DNA of 64,000 nt from Viridibacillus arenosi (GTDB lineage Bacteria > Bacillota > Bacilli > Bacillales_A > Planococcaceae), in assembly GCF_001955655.1 (NCBI RefSeq), contig NZ_MSPW01000011.1:62001-126000 (forward strand). The letters run 5' to 3'. A program made the translations under genes and the position numbers. Positions 16,144 to 23,925 of this stretch are shown one piece after another (the stretch's first letter is position 1; the number at the start of each line of letters is the position of its first letter). The notes under the pieces are model-generated. The model searched no databases. It saw only the letters and a list, made by a program, of their open reading frames with translations, and was not told the DNA's origin.

Positions 16144-17331
16144 ATGAAAAAGTGCATGTTTGTTCTTCTGATTCTCAGTCTCTTTCTTACGGGGTGTTGG
16201 GACCGGAGGGAATTAAATGAGCTTGGCATTACGTTGGCAATAGGAATCGATAAAGTAGAAGATGAATACCAAGTAACTGCTCAAGTGGTTGTTCCTTCGG
16301 AAATATCGGCGAAAACAAGTACTGGGCGTTCACCAGTCACCCTGTTTCAGGCAAACGGAGAAACGGTATATGAAGCCCTTCGAAAAATCACAAAGAACTC
16401 GCCTCGGAAAATATATCCTGGACATCTTCGAACGCTTGTGCTTGGTGAGGATTTAGCTGAAGAAGGTATAGCCGAATCCTTAGATTTTCTGTCAAGAGAT
16501 TGGGAACTTCGATCTGATTTCTTTGTTGTTATTGCTAAGGATATGACCGCAGGGGAAGTACTGAATGTCACAACAACGATTGAAAATATACCCGCCAATC
16601 ATATGTTTAACACGCTTAAAACGTCAGAAGCTTTCTGGGCTGCAACGAACGGCTTTTTATTAGATGAGTTGATAGCCAATCTTACAATTGATGGAAAGGA
16701 AGCCGTATTAACAGGGATTCTAGTAACCGGGGAAAAAATGGGATCAAGCAAACAGAATGTGGAATCGATTACTCCTTCTGCGCAAATTAAATATGATGAA
16801 TTAGCGGTGTTTAAAAAAGATAAACTGGTAGGCTGGTTAACTGAACGGCAAAGCAGAGGGTATAATGGCATCGTCAACGAAGTGCAAAAAACTGTAACTG
16901 CTATATCTTGTCCTGAAAAGGGGAAAGCCACTTTAGAGATTATTCAATTCGATTCTAAAATAAAAGGCAAAATAAACAAAGGTAAGCCTGAAGTGGATGT
17001 CAATATTAAAGTAAAAGGAAATGTTGGGGAAGTAGAGTGTCAAATTAATCTTAATGATCAAGAAACAATTGTTAGGCTAGAGAAGAATACTGAAAATAAG
17101 CTGGAAGAGATTTATAATATGACCATTGAAACGGTACAAAAACAATTTAAGTCAGACATATTTGGATTTGGTGAAGCCATTCATCGATCTAATCCGAAAG
17201 AATGGAAAAAGATTAAAAAGCAGTGGGATGAGGAATTTCCTGAGATGACGGCGAATGTTAAAGTTGACGTAAAAATTGTGCATACTGGTACAGAAGGTAA
17301 TTCATTTTTAGATGAGATAGAGGTAAAATAA
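16144..17331 (+). CDS. spore germinant receptor subunit C (Ger(x)C lipoprotein)
   Basis: The 395-residue lipoprotein has the signal KKCMFVLLILSLFLTGC with lipobox Cys18, followed by the family's hallmark WDRRELNELG and a region with GIDKVEDEYQVTAQVVVPSE. The C subunit is anchored to the outer face of the spore inner membrane and is needed for receptor function. The C-terminal third carries the conserved VQKQFKSDIFGFGEAIHR followed by the PKEWKKIKKQWDEEFP segment. It sits between A and the small D gene with gaps of only 3 and 2 bases. Confidence 0.93.
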   Translation: MKKCMFVLLILSLFLTGCWDRRELNELGITLAIGIDKVEDEYQVTAQVVVPSEISAKTSTGRSPVTLFQANGETVYEALRKITKNSPRKIYPGHLRTLVLGEDLAEEGIAESLDFLSRDWELRSDFFVVIAKDMTAGEVLNVTTTIENIPANHMFNTLKTSEAFWAATNGFLLDELIANLTIDGKEAVLTGILVTGEKMGSSKQNVESITPSAQIKYDELAVFKKDKLVGWLTERQSRGYNGIVNEVQKTVTAISCPEKGKATLEIIQFDSKIKGKINKGKPEVDVNIKVKGNVGEVECQINLNDQETIVRLEKNTENKLEEIYNMTIETVQKQFKSDIFGFGEAIHRSNPKEWKKIKKQWDEEFPEMTANVKVDVKIVHTGTEGNSFLDEIEVK

Positions 17332-17333
17332 TT

Positions 17334-17570
17334 ATGATAAAAAGTATTGGAATACTCGTAATTGCTGCAGTCATTCTATGGATTGAAGTTCCACCTCTCT
17401 TAGAAAAAAAATATAAAAAAGAGTTATTTGTATTTTCAATTCTTCTTGCAATTGGGGTAGGTCTAAGTATTACACTTTTTGGATTTAAAAAACCTATTCC
17501 AAATCCATTTGATTTACTCACTTTTATTTTTAAACCGCTGGATGATGTTATTTCTCTTTTGTTGAAATAA
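17334..17570 (+). CDS. small germinant receptor D subunit
   Basis: The 78-residue membrane protein has two hydrophobic segments (residues 3-18 and 30-47) joined by a charged loop LLEKKYKKEL. Many gerA-type operons contain such a two-helix 'D' gene, which modulates the rate of germination through the cognate receptor. The start lies 2 bases after the gerXC stop, so it is translationally coupled. The identification rests on size, topology and its position between C and B. Confidence 0.75.
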   Translation: MIKSIGILVIAAVILWIEVPPLLEKKYKKELFVFSILLAIGVGLSITLFGFKKPIPNPFDLLTFIFKPLDDVISLLLK

Positions 17571-17608
17571 AAGAACAGAACAGTGTAGAGGGGAAGGTAT
17601 GATATGAA

Positions 17609-18703
17609 ATGATGCAAGACGTTAAAATAAATCCGTACCAATTTCTAGTTTTAGTTATTTTATTTACGATTGGTACGAGCATCTTAACTGTACCATCAGC
17701 ATTAGCAACCGACGCGAAGCAAGACGCTTGGATTGCCGCTATAATTGGTACGGGAATCGGTTTATTAATCATATGGCTATTCATCACTATAGCACATTGG
17801 TTCCCTCACCTAACCTATGTCCAAATCATTGAAAAACTATTTGGAAGATGGATAGGTAAAGTCTTTTCAGCTTTGTTTGTACTCACGTCCCTTTTTTTTG
17901 CTTCAGAACTTTTGTATTATTTTGGGCTATTCTTAAATATCCATATGATGCCAAATACTCCAATGGTAGTCCTTAATATTCTTATGGCGGGGATTGTGGT
18001 GATGGGAGTCCGTCTTGGATTGGAAACCTTCGCTCGTACTGCAGAAATCTTAATTGTCGTGTTCTTCGTCATTTTATTTATTTTAGTGGTGTTTATTTCA
18101 CCTGAAATAAAGTTTGAAAACATACAGCCTGTATATGAGATGGGGACAAAAAAGATTGTTCAATCATCTATTTTTTATGTCATAGTATCTTCAGTTGATG
18201 CCATTGTTCTCTTAATGATTTTTCCTTCCGTTATTAACAAAATGAAACAAGCTAAAAAATCTTTTTTAATTGGAAACTTAATTGGCGGCATTGTCATCAT
18301 AGTTATTACAATTTTGTGCGTTACGGTATTAGGTGTTGACAAAACTGCAAGTGAGATTTATCCAAGCTATGAACTGACCAAAAAGATAAATATCGGGAAT
18401 TTTGTACAGCGTATTGAGGGATTAATGGCTTCACTTTGGGTTATCACCCTCTATTTTAAGACGACCCTTTATTTTTACGCTTCCGTTTTAGGGATGGCAC
18501 AAATTCTGAATTTGAAAGATTACCGCCCTTTAACATTACCGTTAGGCATGATTGCAGTTGTCCTTTCTCTCGTGATTTATCCAAATGTCATGTACCAACA
18601 ACATTGGGACAGTACAACGGGTAATTCCTTAACATTATCAATCGGACTTTTTTTACCTCTTTTGTTGGTAGTCGTATATGCAATAAGAAAAAGAACGGGA
18701 TAG
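17609..18703 (+). CDS. spore germinant receptor subunit B (GerB/GerKB, APC-type transporter fold)
   Basis: The 364-residue protein has ten membrane helices and the N-terminal family motif ISPYQF-like INPYQFLVLVILFTIGTSIL, then PSALATDAKQDAWIAAIIG. GerB subunits share the APC-superfamily fold and bind the germinant. ATG 17609 is used because ATG 17599 and 17604 run into stops at once; the ribosome site is GAGGGGAAGG. It closes the operon, which is ended by the hairpin at 18734. The gene order A-C-D-B is one of the common arrangements. Confidence 0.92.
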   Translation: MMQDVKINPYQFLVLVILFTIGTSILTVPSALATDAKQDAWIAAIIGTGIGLLIIWLFITIAHWFPHLTYVQIIEKLFGRWIGKVFSALFVLTSLFFASELLYYFGLFLNIHMMPNTPMVVLNILMAGIVVMGVRLGLETFARTAEILIVVFFVILFILVVFISPEIKFENIQPVYEMGTKKIVQSSIFYVIVSSVDAIVLLMIFPSVINKMKQAKKSFLIGNLIGGIVIIVITILCVTVLGVDKTASEIYPSYELTKKINIGNFVQRIEGLMASLWVITLYFKTTLYFYASVLGMAQILNLKDYRPLTLPLGMIAVVLSLVIYPNVMYQQHWDSTTGNSLTLSIGLFLPLLLVVVYAIRKRTG

Positions 18704-18733
18704 AAATAAGCAAATAGATGATTCTTGAACTAA

Positions 18734-18762
18734 CGGATTCCTTAAAGAATCCGATATTTTTT
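18734..18762 (+). terminator. terminator of the germinant receptor operon
   Basis: CGGATTC-cttaaa-GAATCCG is followed by ATATTTTTTG. The preceding TTCTTGAACTAA belongs to the dispersed repeat family, and the same left end recurs at about 18809. Confidence 0.75.
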
Positions 18763-18841
18763 GTACATGTAGGAGTGGGATTTCTTATTTGCTGTACAAA
18801 AACGATGATTCTTGAACTAAGAAGGTTAACGTTATATTTTA

Positions 18842-18935
18842 TTGAACTTATTGTACTAACGGGTGCTTAAGTAGAAGAGCGTAGAGCTGTTAAGACAGCT
18901 CTTTTTTTTATTCAACTAAAGGGGTAGGTTCGAAG
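18842..18935 (+). repeat. dispersed terminator repeat (full copy)
   Basis: It contains TTGTACTAACGGGTGCTTAA, the hairpin GAGCTGT-taag-ACAGCTC plus eight T, and ATTCAACTAAAGGGGTAGG. It lies in the 700-base gap after the germination operon, which also holds partial left ends at 18721 and 18809. Confidence 0.7.
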
Positions 18936-19103
18936 AGTGGTATGTATCATTGTTAAACAAAAGGACCATTTTGTAGTAGACTTTCTCTGAAGATAATTGG
19001 ATATTTATGTTAAAATATAATAGAAATTGCGAAGAGTTGTACATTAATTATGTAGCAGGTTAGGAAAGTAATTCACAAAAAAAGGGGATGTGTATTTATT
19101 ACG

Positions 19104-19187
19104 TTGGAATTCTTATTGGGTGGTGGTTTAGTGAAATTTAGTGAGTTTTTGGCAATGGGTTTAGAAGGATGTAGTTCATTTTTGTGA
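19104..19187 (+). pseudogene. short remnant, hydrophobic reading
   Basis: From TTG 19104, a 27-codon frame reads EFLLGGGLVKFSEFLAMG and then LEGCSSFL before TGA. AAAGGGG stands 16 bases upstream, which is too far for a good ribosome site. It may be the N-terminus of a membrane protein whose rest has been replaced by the repeat at 19184. Confidence 0.2.
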
Positions 19188-19262
19188 AAAAATGCACTTA
19201 AATAAACGGGTTCTTTAGTAGGGGATTTTTGAGCAGTACCTTTTTTATTCAACTAAAAAGGT
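19184..19262 (+). repeat. dispersed terminator repeat, hairpin eroded
   Basis: The left end AAATAAACGGGTTCTTTAG and the right end TTATTCAACTAAAAAGGTAG are kept, while the hairpin is reduced to GAGCAGTACC plus T-run. Confidence 0.6.
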
Positions 19263-19402
19263 AGATTAGTTGAACAAGGAATTTGTTACCTCACGTATCA
19301 ACGCCTTAAATTCGCTAACTCTTTAGTAAGACATATACTGTTGACGCATGAAATGGAATTTTTATAACGAAGGTCGACTTATTAAATAAATGGGGAGTTC
19401 AT

Positions 19403-19837
19403 ATGAAATTATTTATAAAGACCTTATTTGTTTCATTGGCAATGATTTTATTTGTTATTACAGGGTGTTCTAATGGAAAAGAAGACGAAGGAGAATATAT
19501 AGAAGTTCAAAAGCGTATTGGTGATGAAAATAAATATGAAGACTTCAAAGAAATTACTGATAATAAACAAGTTCAAAAGGTGAAAGATATTATATTGAAT
19601 AGGGATGATTGGAAAAACGCCAAAGTAGATATGGTACGTCCTGCTGATTATAAGTTTGCATTTCAATCTAAAAATCCTAAATCGTCTGAAAAAGCAGTGT
19701 TATATGAAATTTGGATAAGTCCAAATAAAGATAAATTAGAGGTTGTTAGAGGTGTTGATCAGTATGTTCGACTTAACGTGGAAAATTCTACTGATTTATT
19801 TGAAATATTAACAGGAGAAAAGCTTTCTGATTTTTGA
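19403..19837 (+). CDS. small lipoprotein of unknown function
   Basis: The 144-residue protein starts with the lipoprotein signal KLFIKTLFVSLAMILFVITGC (lipobox ITGC, Cys22), followed by an acidic linker (KEDEGEY) and an alpha/beta domain with VQKVKDIILNRDDWKNAKV and YEIWISPNKDKLEVVRG. It should be anchored on the outer face of the membrane. The pattern recalls Bacillus lipoproteins of about 150 residues without known function. The ribosome site GGGGAG precedes ATG. Confidence 0.65.
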   Translation: MKLFIKTLFVSLAMILFVITGCSNGKEDEGEYIEVQKRIGDENKYEDFKEITDNKQVQKVKDIILNRDDWKNAKVDMVRPADYKFAFQSKNPKSSEKAVLYEIWISPNKDKLEVVRGVDQYVRLNVENSTDLFEILTGEKLSDF

Positions 19838-19882
19838 TTGGATAATATGGATATTTAAAAAGAGTTTGAAGGTAATTTTGAA

Positions 19883-19970
19883 CTTTAATCCTTCTGGGGG
19901 CTTAGTAAAAGATCTTTGAGCTGTTCAAACAGCTCTTTTTTTATTCAACTGAAGGGACAGGTTAGTTTAA
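19883..19970 (+). repeat. dispersed terminator repeat (full copy)
   Basis: It holds the hairpin GAGCTGT-tcaa-ACAGCTC with seven T, preceded by CTTAGTAAAAGATCTTT and followed by ATTCAACTGAAGGGACAGG, then TTAGTTTAA. It serves as the terminator of the lipoprotein gene. Confidence 0.7.
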
Positions 19971-20147
19971 TATGATCATTATCATTTAACGATAAAGATT
20001 AATGGTTAAAGAAAAAAGAAGTGATTTACCATTAATAATGGGTAGTATGGTAAAATTTAATAGTTATATGATGTCTTTAAATTGTATTTCAGTTTATTCT
20101 TTGACTTTTTGAAAATGTCATAAGAAATTAAAAGGGGTAGATTAAGA

Positions 20148-21026
20148 GTGAAAAAGTTGTACAAGGTATTATTACTAATAGCTATGTTATCTTTGGTTAT
20201 ATTTTGCAATCCACGCGAAGGATTTGCTGAAAGTTTTTCACCTACAATCATAGAAAATGAAGTAAATGCTAAAATTACCTTTAGCAATAGGAAATTAACG
20301 AATAAACCTATTACAGTTACTATCGACACCTCAAACTCTAATGGAGGAAATAACTATATTTATGATTTACATAATGAACAATCTAATAAAGCAGTAATTC
20401 AAATAACCGAAAACGGAGTGTATAATTGGTATATATTTGATAAAGATAAAGAATTGATCTGGGGAAAAGCCAAAAAAATAACTATCGATATTAAAAATAT
20501 AGATATGAAAAAACCTAAAATAACGATAAATAAACCCTCTTTAGAGTATGGTACAGGTAACTATCAGCTAAACATAGAAGTTGCAGATGCGGAATCTGGC
20601 ATTAAGACAGTTATTTATCCAAATAATTATAAAAAAATTATACCATTAGAAGAAGCATTATCAGGGCATAGTCTGCCATTTGTTGTTTATAAAAATGGAA
20701 GCTACAAATTTACAGCAATAGACTTTGCAGGAAATAGAACAGAAAAGTATATTAAAGTAAAAGATTATAAAAAGGCGAAATTAAAAATAAACAAAGTAAC
20801 TTCAAGAAGTAGTTATATAAAAGGTTACTCAGAGAAGAATACATGGATCTCTATTTATTATGATTATCCTGCTGGTGCACGTATTGCAAAAGTAAAAACG
20901 GATAGCAAAGGTAAATTTAGCGCATATATCGGTAAACAGAAAACAGGAACCAAACTTTTAGTAAGCACCTTGCATATACCTAAAAAACATGTGAGTGCAA
21001 ATAAGCGAATCAAAGTTAGTAAGTAA
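20148..21026 (+). CDS. secreted protein with Ig-like repeats
   Basis: The 292-residue protein begins at GTG 20148 after AAAGGGG and has a signal peptide (KKLYKVLLLIAMLSLVIF, cut near GFAES). The mature part contains Ig-like beta modules: a middle one with VADAESGIKTVIYPN and YKFTAIDFAGNRTEKYIKV (an Ig-like 'DxAGN' ending), and a C-terminal Big_6-like one with RSSYIKGYSEKNTWISIYY and VKTDSKGKFSAYIGKQ. It has no anchor motif, so it is probably released or bound non-covalently to the wall. The ligand is unknown. Confidence 0.7.
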   Translation: MKKLYKVLLLIAMLSLVIFCNPREGFAESFSPTIIENEVNAKITFSNRKLTNKPITVTIDTSNSNGGNNYIYDLHNEQSNKAVIQITENGVYNWYIFDKDKELIWGKAKKITIDIKNIDMKKPKITINKPSLEYGTGNYQLNIEVADAESGIKTVIYPNNYKKIIPLEEALSGHSLPFVVYKNGSYKFTAIDFAGNRTEKYIKVKDYKKAKLKINKVTSRSSYIKGYSEKNTWISIYYDYPAGARIAKVKTDSKGKFSAYIGKQKTGTKLLVSTLHIPKKHVSANKRIKVSK

Positions 21027-21037
21027 CTTTTATCATG

Positions 21038-21070
21038 AAATGACTAGTCTTATAGGCAGGTCATTTTTTT
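21038..21070 (+). terminator. terminator after the Ig-like protein gene
   Basis: The arms AAATGAC and GGTCATTT are followed by a T-run. Confidence 0.6.
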
Positions 21071-21159
21071 ATATAATGAGTGTTAAAACTTCAATAAGAT
21101 ACATCTCGTTGAACGTATCATGAGTAGGAACGATTTTTTAGTAATGATTACTGTTCTTC

Positions 21160-21248
21160 TTCAACAAAAGGAGTGCTTTAGTAGAAGATCTTTGAGCTGT
21201 TCAGACAGCTCTTTTTTCTTATTAAACTAAAGGGGCAGATTAGTTTAA
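21160..21248 (+). repeat. dispersed terminator repeat (full copy)
   Basis: It contains GGAGTGCTTTAGTAGAAGAT, the hairpin GAGCTGT-tcag-ACAGCTC with six T, and ATTAAACTAAAGGGGCAGAT followed by TAGTTTAATAAGAA. It is the best preserved copy on its right side and the last one found in the window. Confidence 0.7.
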
Positions 21249-21281
21249 TAAGAATATAGAAAGATATATTAAAAAAGTAGG

Positions 21282-21371
21282 ATGCCGTTCGAAGGGTTTA
21301 TTTTGTCAGCAGAACGAACCGCAATGATTAAATATTTGAAACAGCACGTTATCCCAACGTTAAGGGAATGA
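21282..21371 (+). pseudogene. short reading (29 aa), possible gene remnant
   Basis: ATG 21282 lacks a good ribosome site. The frame reads PFEGFILSAERTAMIKYLKQ and ends VIPTLRE. The composition is protein-like but no family is recognised. A hairpin AGCGCCC/GGGCGCT follows at 21393-21419. Confidence 0.25.
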
Positions 21372-21392
21372 GGCTATAAGTAAGCGTCAAAT

Positions 21393-21419
21393 AGCGCCCA
21401 CCTTCTTTCAGGGGGCGCT
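21393..21419. terminator. GC-rich hairpin downstream of the dihydrouridine synthase gene
   Basis: A 7-bp stem AGCGCCC/GGGCGCT with a short T-poor tail. It could end the minus-strand dus transcript (stop at 21518). Confidence 0.4.
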
Positions 21420-21517
21420 TATTCCACCAGTCAAAATGATGCCTCATCTACTAGATTATTAGTCATTATTAATTTTTTTGTAGGAAGCGGAACCCTTCTC
21501 CGTGTCCCATGCTTGAC

Positions 21518-22489
21518 TTAGTCTAATTCTAAAAATAGTTGTATTAAACGACGGACCTCATCCGTTGATTTTGTATCCATCAATTGGTTTCTTAGTTCAC
21601 TCGAGCCTCTAAATCCCTGAGTATAGATTTTGAAAAAGCGAAGAAGTGGCTTAAATGGACGAGGTTCGATTTCTTTTGAATATTTATCATGAAGATCTAA
21701 TTGTAAAAGTAATAAATTGAGAAACTCTATCATACTATGTTCTTTAGGTTCTTTTTCAAAAGCAAATGGATTCGTGAAAACGCCGCGGCCAATCATTACG
21801 CCATCAATGCCGTATTGTTCTACTAATTTTAAACCTGTTGCTCGGTCAGGGATATCTCCGTTAATTGTTAATAACGTATTTGGAGCAATTTCATCTCGAA
21901 GTTTTTTTATTTCGGGGATTAGTTCCCAGTGAGCATCTACCTTACTCATTTCTTTTTTCGAACGAAGGTGAATAGAAAGGTTCGCAATATCTTGTTTCAA
22001 TACATGTCCTAACCAATCGCGCCATTCGTCAATGTCGTGATAACCTAATCTTGTTTTAACGCTAACTGGCAATTCACCGGCTTTTGCTGCTTGAATAATT
22101 TCTGCTGCCACTTCAGGACGTTGGATTAATCCAGCACCTCTTCCTTTTGATGAAACGTTTGGTGCGGGGCAGCCCATATTTAAATCAATCCCACGAAAAC
22201 CAAGTTTTTTCATATCGATACTCATCTGTTTAAAAAACTCAGGTTTATCGCCCCAAATATGAGCGACAATAGGTTGTTCATCTTCCGTAAACGTTAAACG
22301 CCCACGCATACTATCTTTTCCGTCAGATTGGCAATAACTTTCTGTATTTGTAAACTCCGTAAAAAATACGTCGGGTTTTGCTGCTTCACTAATGACGTGG
22401 CGAAACACAACGTCTGTGACATCTTCCATTGGTGCTAATATAAAAAATGGCTTCGGTAAATCAAGCCAAAAATTATGTTCGTTATTCAT
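21518..22489 (-). CDS. tRNA-dihydrouridine synthase
   Basis: The 323-residue flavoenzyme reduces a uridine in tRNA to dihydrouridine using FMN and NAD(P)H. It shows the Dus hallmarks: [17 protein letters not shown] at the N-terminus, [20 protein letters not shown] with the catalytic Cys near residue 98, [26 protein letters not shown] and [13 protein letters not shown]. The ribosome site AGGAGG is 6-7 bases before ATG 22489. It stands alone on the minus strand, divergent from the siderophore operon. Which uridine it modifies is not determined by the sequence I can see. Confidence 0.92.
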   Translation of the reverse strand: MNNEHNFWLDLPKPFFILAPMEDVTDVVFRHVISEAAKPDVFFTEFTNTESYCQSDGKDSMRGRLTFTEDEQPIVAHIWGDKPEFFKQMSIDMKKLGFRGIDLNMGCPAPNVSSKGRGAGLIQRPEVAAEIIQAAKAGELPVSVKTRLGYHDIDEWRDWLGHVLKQDIANLSIHLRSKKEMSKVDAHWELIPEIKKLRDEIAPNTLLTINGDIPDRATGLKLVEQYGIDGVMIGRGVFTNPFAFEKEPKEHSMIEFLNLLLLQLDLHDKYSKEIEPRPFKPLLRFFKIYTQGFRGSSELRNQLMDTKSTDEVRRLIQLFLELD

Positions 22490-22706
22490 TTATATCCTCC
22501 TATTGCAACATATAAAAACAATATTTATCTATTGCAAAATCCTTTACTCATCATACATATTATCATTTCTTGTAGTTGGTTGCACTGTCCTATAACTAAT
22601 ACTGAATTTTCAAAAATGACTAACTAAAACTTTAAATCGCAAAAAATTTATTTATCTTATAGAGAAAGCAACCTTTTTTAGTAATTGGAATTAAGTGGAA
22701 AATTGG

Positions 22707-22736
22707 AGCTCCTTAAAATAGGGGAGCTTTTTTGTT
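22707..22736 (+). terminator. orphan terminator-like hairpin between divergent genes
   Basis: AGCTCC-ttaaaata-GGGGAGCT is followed by TTTTTTG. It points in the plus direction but no plus-strand gene precedes it (dus is on the minus strand). It could end a short RNA made from the 22490-22700 gap or be a remnant of an attenuator. Confidence 0.5.
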
Positions 22737-22826
22737 TGTTAAAAAATTATTAAAAATCACGCATTTTAAATAAAAAAATAATAAATATATTGACTTATTA
22801 GCTATAAGAATATAATATTCAATAAT

Positions 22827-22845
22827 GAAAATGATTATCATTATC
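22827..22845 (+). promoter_or_regulatory. Fur box of the siderophore importer operon
   Basis: GAAAATGATTATCATTATC matches the 19-base Fur consensus GATAATGATWATCATTATC at 18 positions. It lies just downstream of a TTGACT (22790) and TATAAT (22811) pair and 39 bases before the binding-protein gene. Iron-loaded Fur would block this promoter. Confidence 0.88.
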
Positions 22846-22883
22846 GTTGTCATGACCTTACAACAAAGGAGAATACATCTTAT

Positions 22884-23828
22884 ATGAAGAAAATAAAAAA
22901 AGGCAAATTAGCAATTATTTACGCTATTATATCCATATTATTAGTGTTAGCAGGATGCGGATCGAATCAAGATTCATCAAAAGAAAATTTAGATAACAAG
23001 CAAAAGGTGACTGTTCAGCATGAACTAGGAAAAACAAGCATTCCTAAAAATCCTAAAAAAATAGTCGTTCTTGAATTATCATTTGTTGATGCACTTCAAG
23101 GTTTAGGCATGAAGCCAATCGGAATTGCTGATGATAATAAAACAGATATGATTGAAAAGCTTGTTGGAGACAAAATAGATTATACCTCTGTTGGAACACG
23201 TCAACAGCCTAATTTAGAAGTGATTAGTTCATTGCAACCAGACTTGATTATCGCAGACTATCAGCGTCATAAGGAAATTTATAAAGATCTTGAACAAATT
23301 GCTCCAACAATTGAGTTGAAGAGTCGTGAGTCAACATATGAAGAAAATGTAGATTCATTTAAAACGATTGCTAAAGCAGTTGGAAAAGAAAAGGAAGCAA
23401 ATCAACGTTTAGATGAACATGAAAAAACCATTGCAGAATTAAAAAATGAATTAAAAGAAGAAAAAGATCAGACAGTGTTACCAGCCGTTGTAAGAGATAC
23501 TTCATTTCAAGCGCACACGTCTTCTTCATTTGACGGAGAGTTTCTTGAAAAGTTAGGTCTTAAAAACGCAGTACAAAACAAAGAAGCATATGCTGAAATG
23601 AACTTAGAGCAGTTGTCTGATATTAACCCAGATATCTTAATTTTAGCAAATAATGAAGGTAAACTTTTAACAGATGAATGGAAAGGAAATTCTCTTTGGA
23701 AGAATTTGAAAGCTGTTAAAAATGACAAAGTTTTTGTAGTTGATCGTGATTTATGGACAAGATACCGAGGTGTAGTATCAGCTGAGGCTATTGGAAAAGA
23801 TACGGTTAAGTTACTAAACGAAGAATAA
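22884..23828 (+). CDS. iron-siderophore ABC transporter, substrate-binding lipoprotein
   Basis: The 314-residue protein has a lipoprotein signal (AIIYAIISILLVLAGC, lipobox Cys25) and the class III binding-protein fold: PKKIVVLELSFVDALQGLGM, then SLQPDLIIADYQRHKEIYKD, NLEQLSDINPDILILANNEG and DRDLWTRYRGVVSAEAI. It resembles the YfiY/FecB/FhuD-type binders of hydroxamate or citrate-hydroxamate siderophores. It captures the ferric siderophore outside and passes it to the two permeases encoded downstream. The Fur box at 22827 shows iron repression. Confidence 0.9.
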   Translation: MKKIKKGKLAIIYAIISILLVLAGCGSNQDSSKENLDNKQKVTVQHELGKTSIPKNPKKIVVLELSFVDALQGLGMKPIGIADDNKTDMIEKLVGDKIDYTSVGTRQQPNLEVISSLQPDLIIADYQRHKEIYKDLEQIAPTIELKSRESTYEENVDSFKTIAKAVGKEKEANQRLDEHEKTIAELKNELKEEKDQTVLPAVVRDTSFQAHTSSSFDGEFLEKLGLKNAVQNKEAYAEMNLEQLSDINPDILILANNEGKLLTDEWKGNSLWKNLKAVKNDKVFVVDRDLWTRYRGVVSAEAIGKDTVKLLNEE

Positions 23829-23925
23829 AAGTAAAATAATTATGGTTAAAAATAGGGGTGAGAATAGATTTACTATTCTTGCTTCTATTTGTTTAAAAAG
23901 AAAACTTGAGAAAGTGTGTTGTAAA

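Noticed and set aside
19966-20000. Possible Fur box (TGATCATTATCATTTA) before the Ig-like secreted protein
   Set aside because: It lacks the second half of the 7-1-7 symmetry and lies about 170 bases from the gene inside the end of a dispersed repeat; too weak beside the clear site at 22827.
713-21248. CRISPR array as explanation of the repeats
   Set aside because: The copies are hundreds to thousands of bases apart, imperfect, and contain a terminator hairpin; there is no regular spacer and no cas gene.
22681-22740. T-box or metabolite riboswitch before the siderophore operon
   Set aside because: The hairpin has a terminator shape, but no specifier loop, T-box sequence or known aptamer core was found upstream, and the promoter with its Fur box lies downstream of it.
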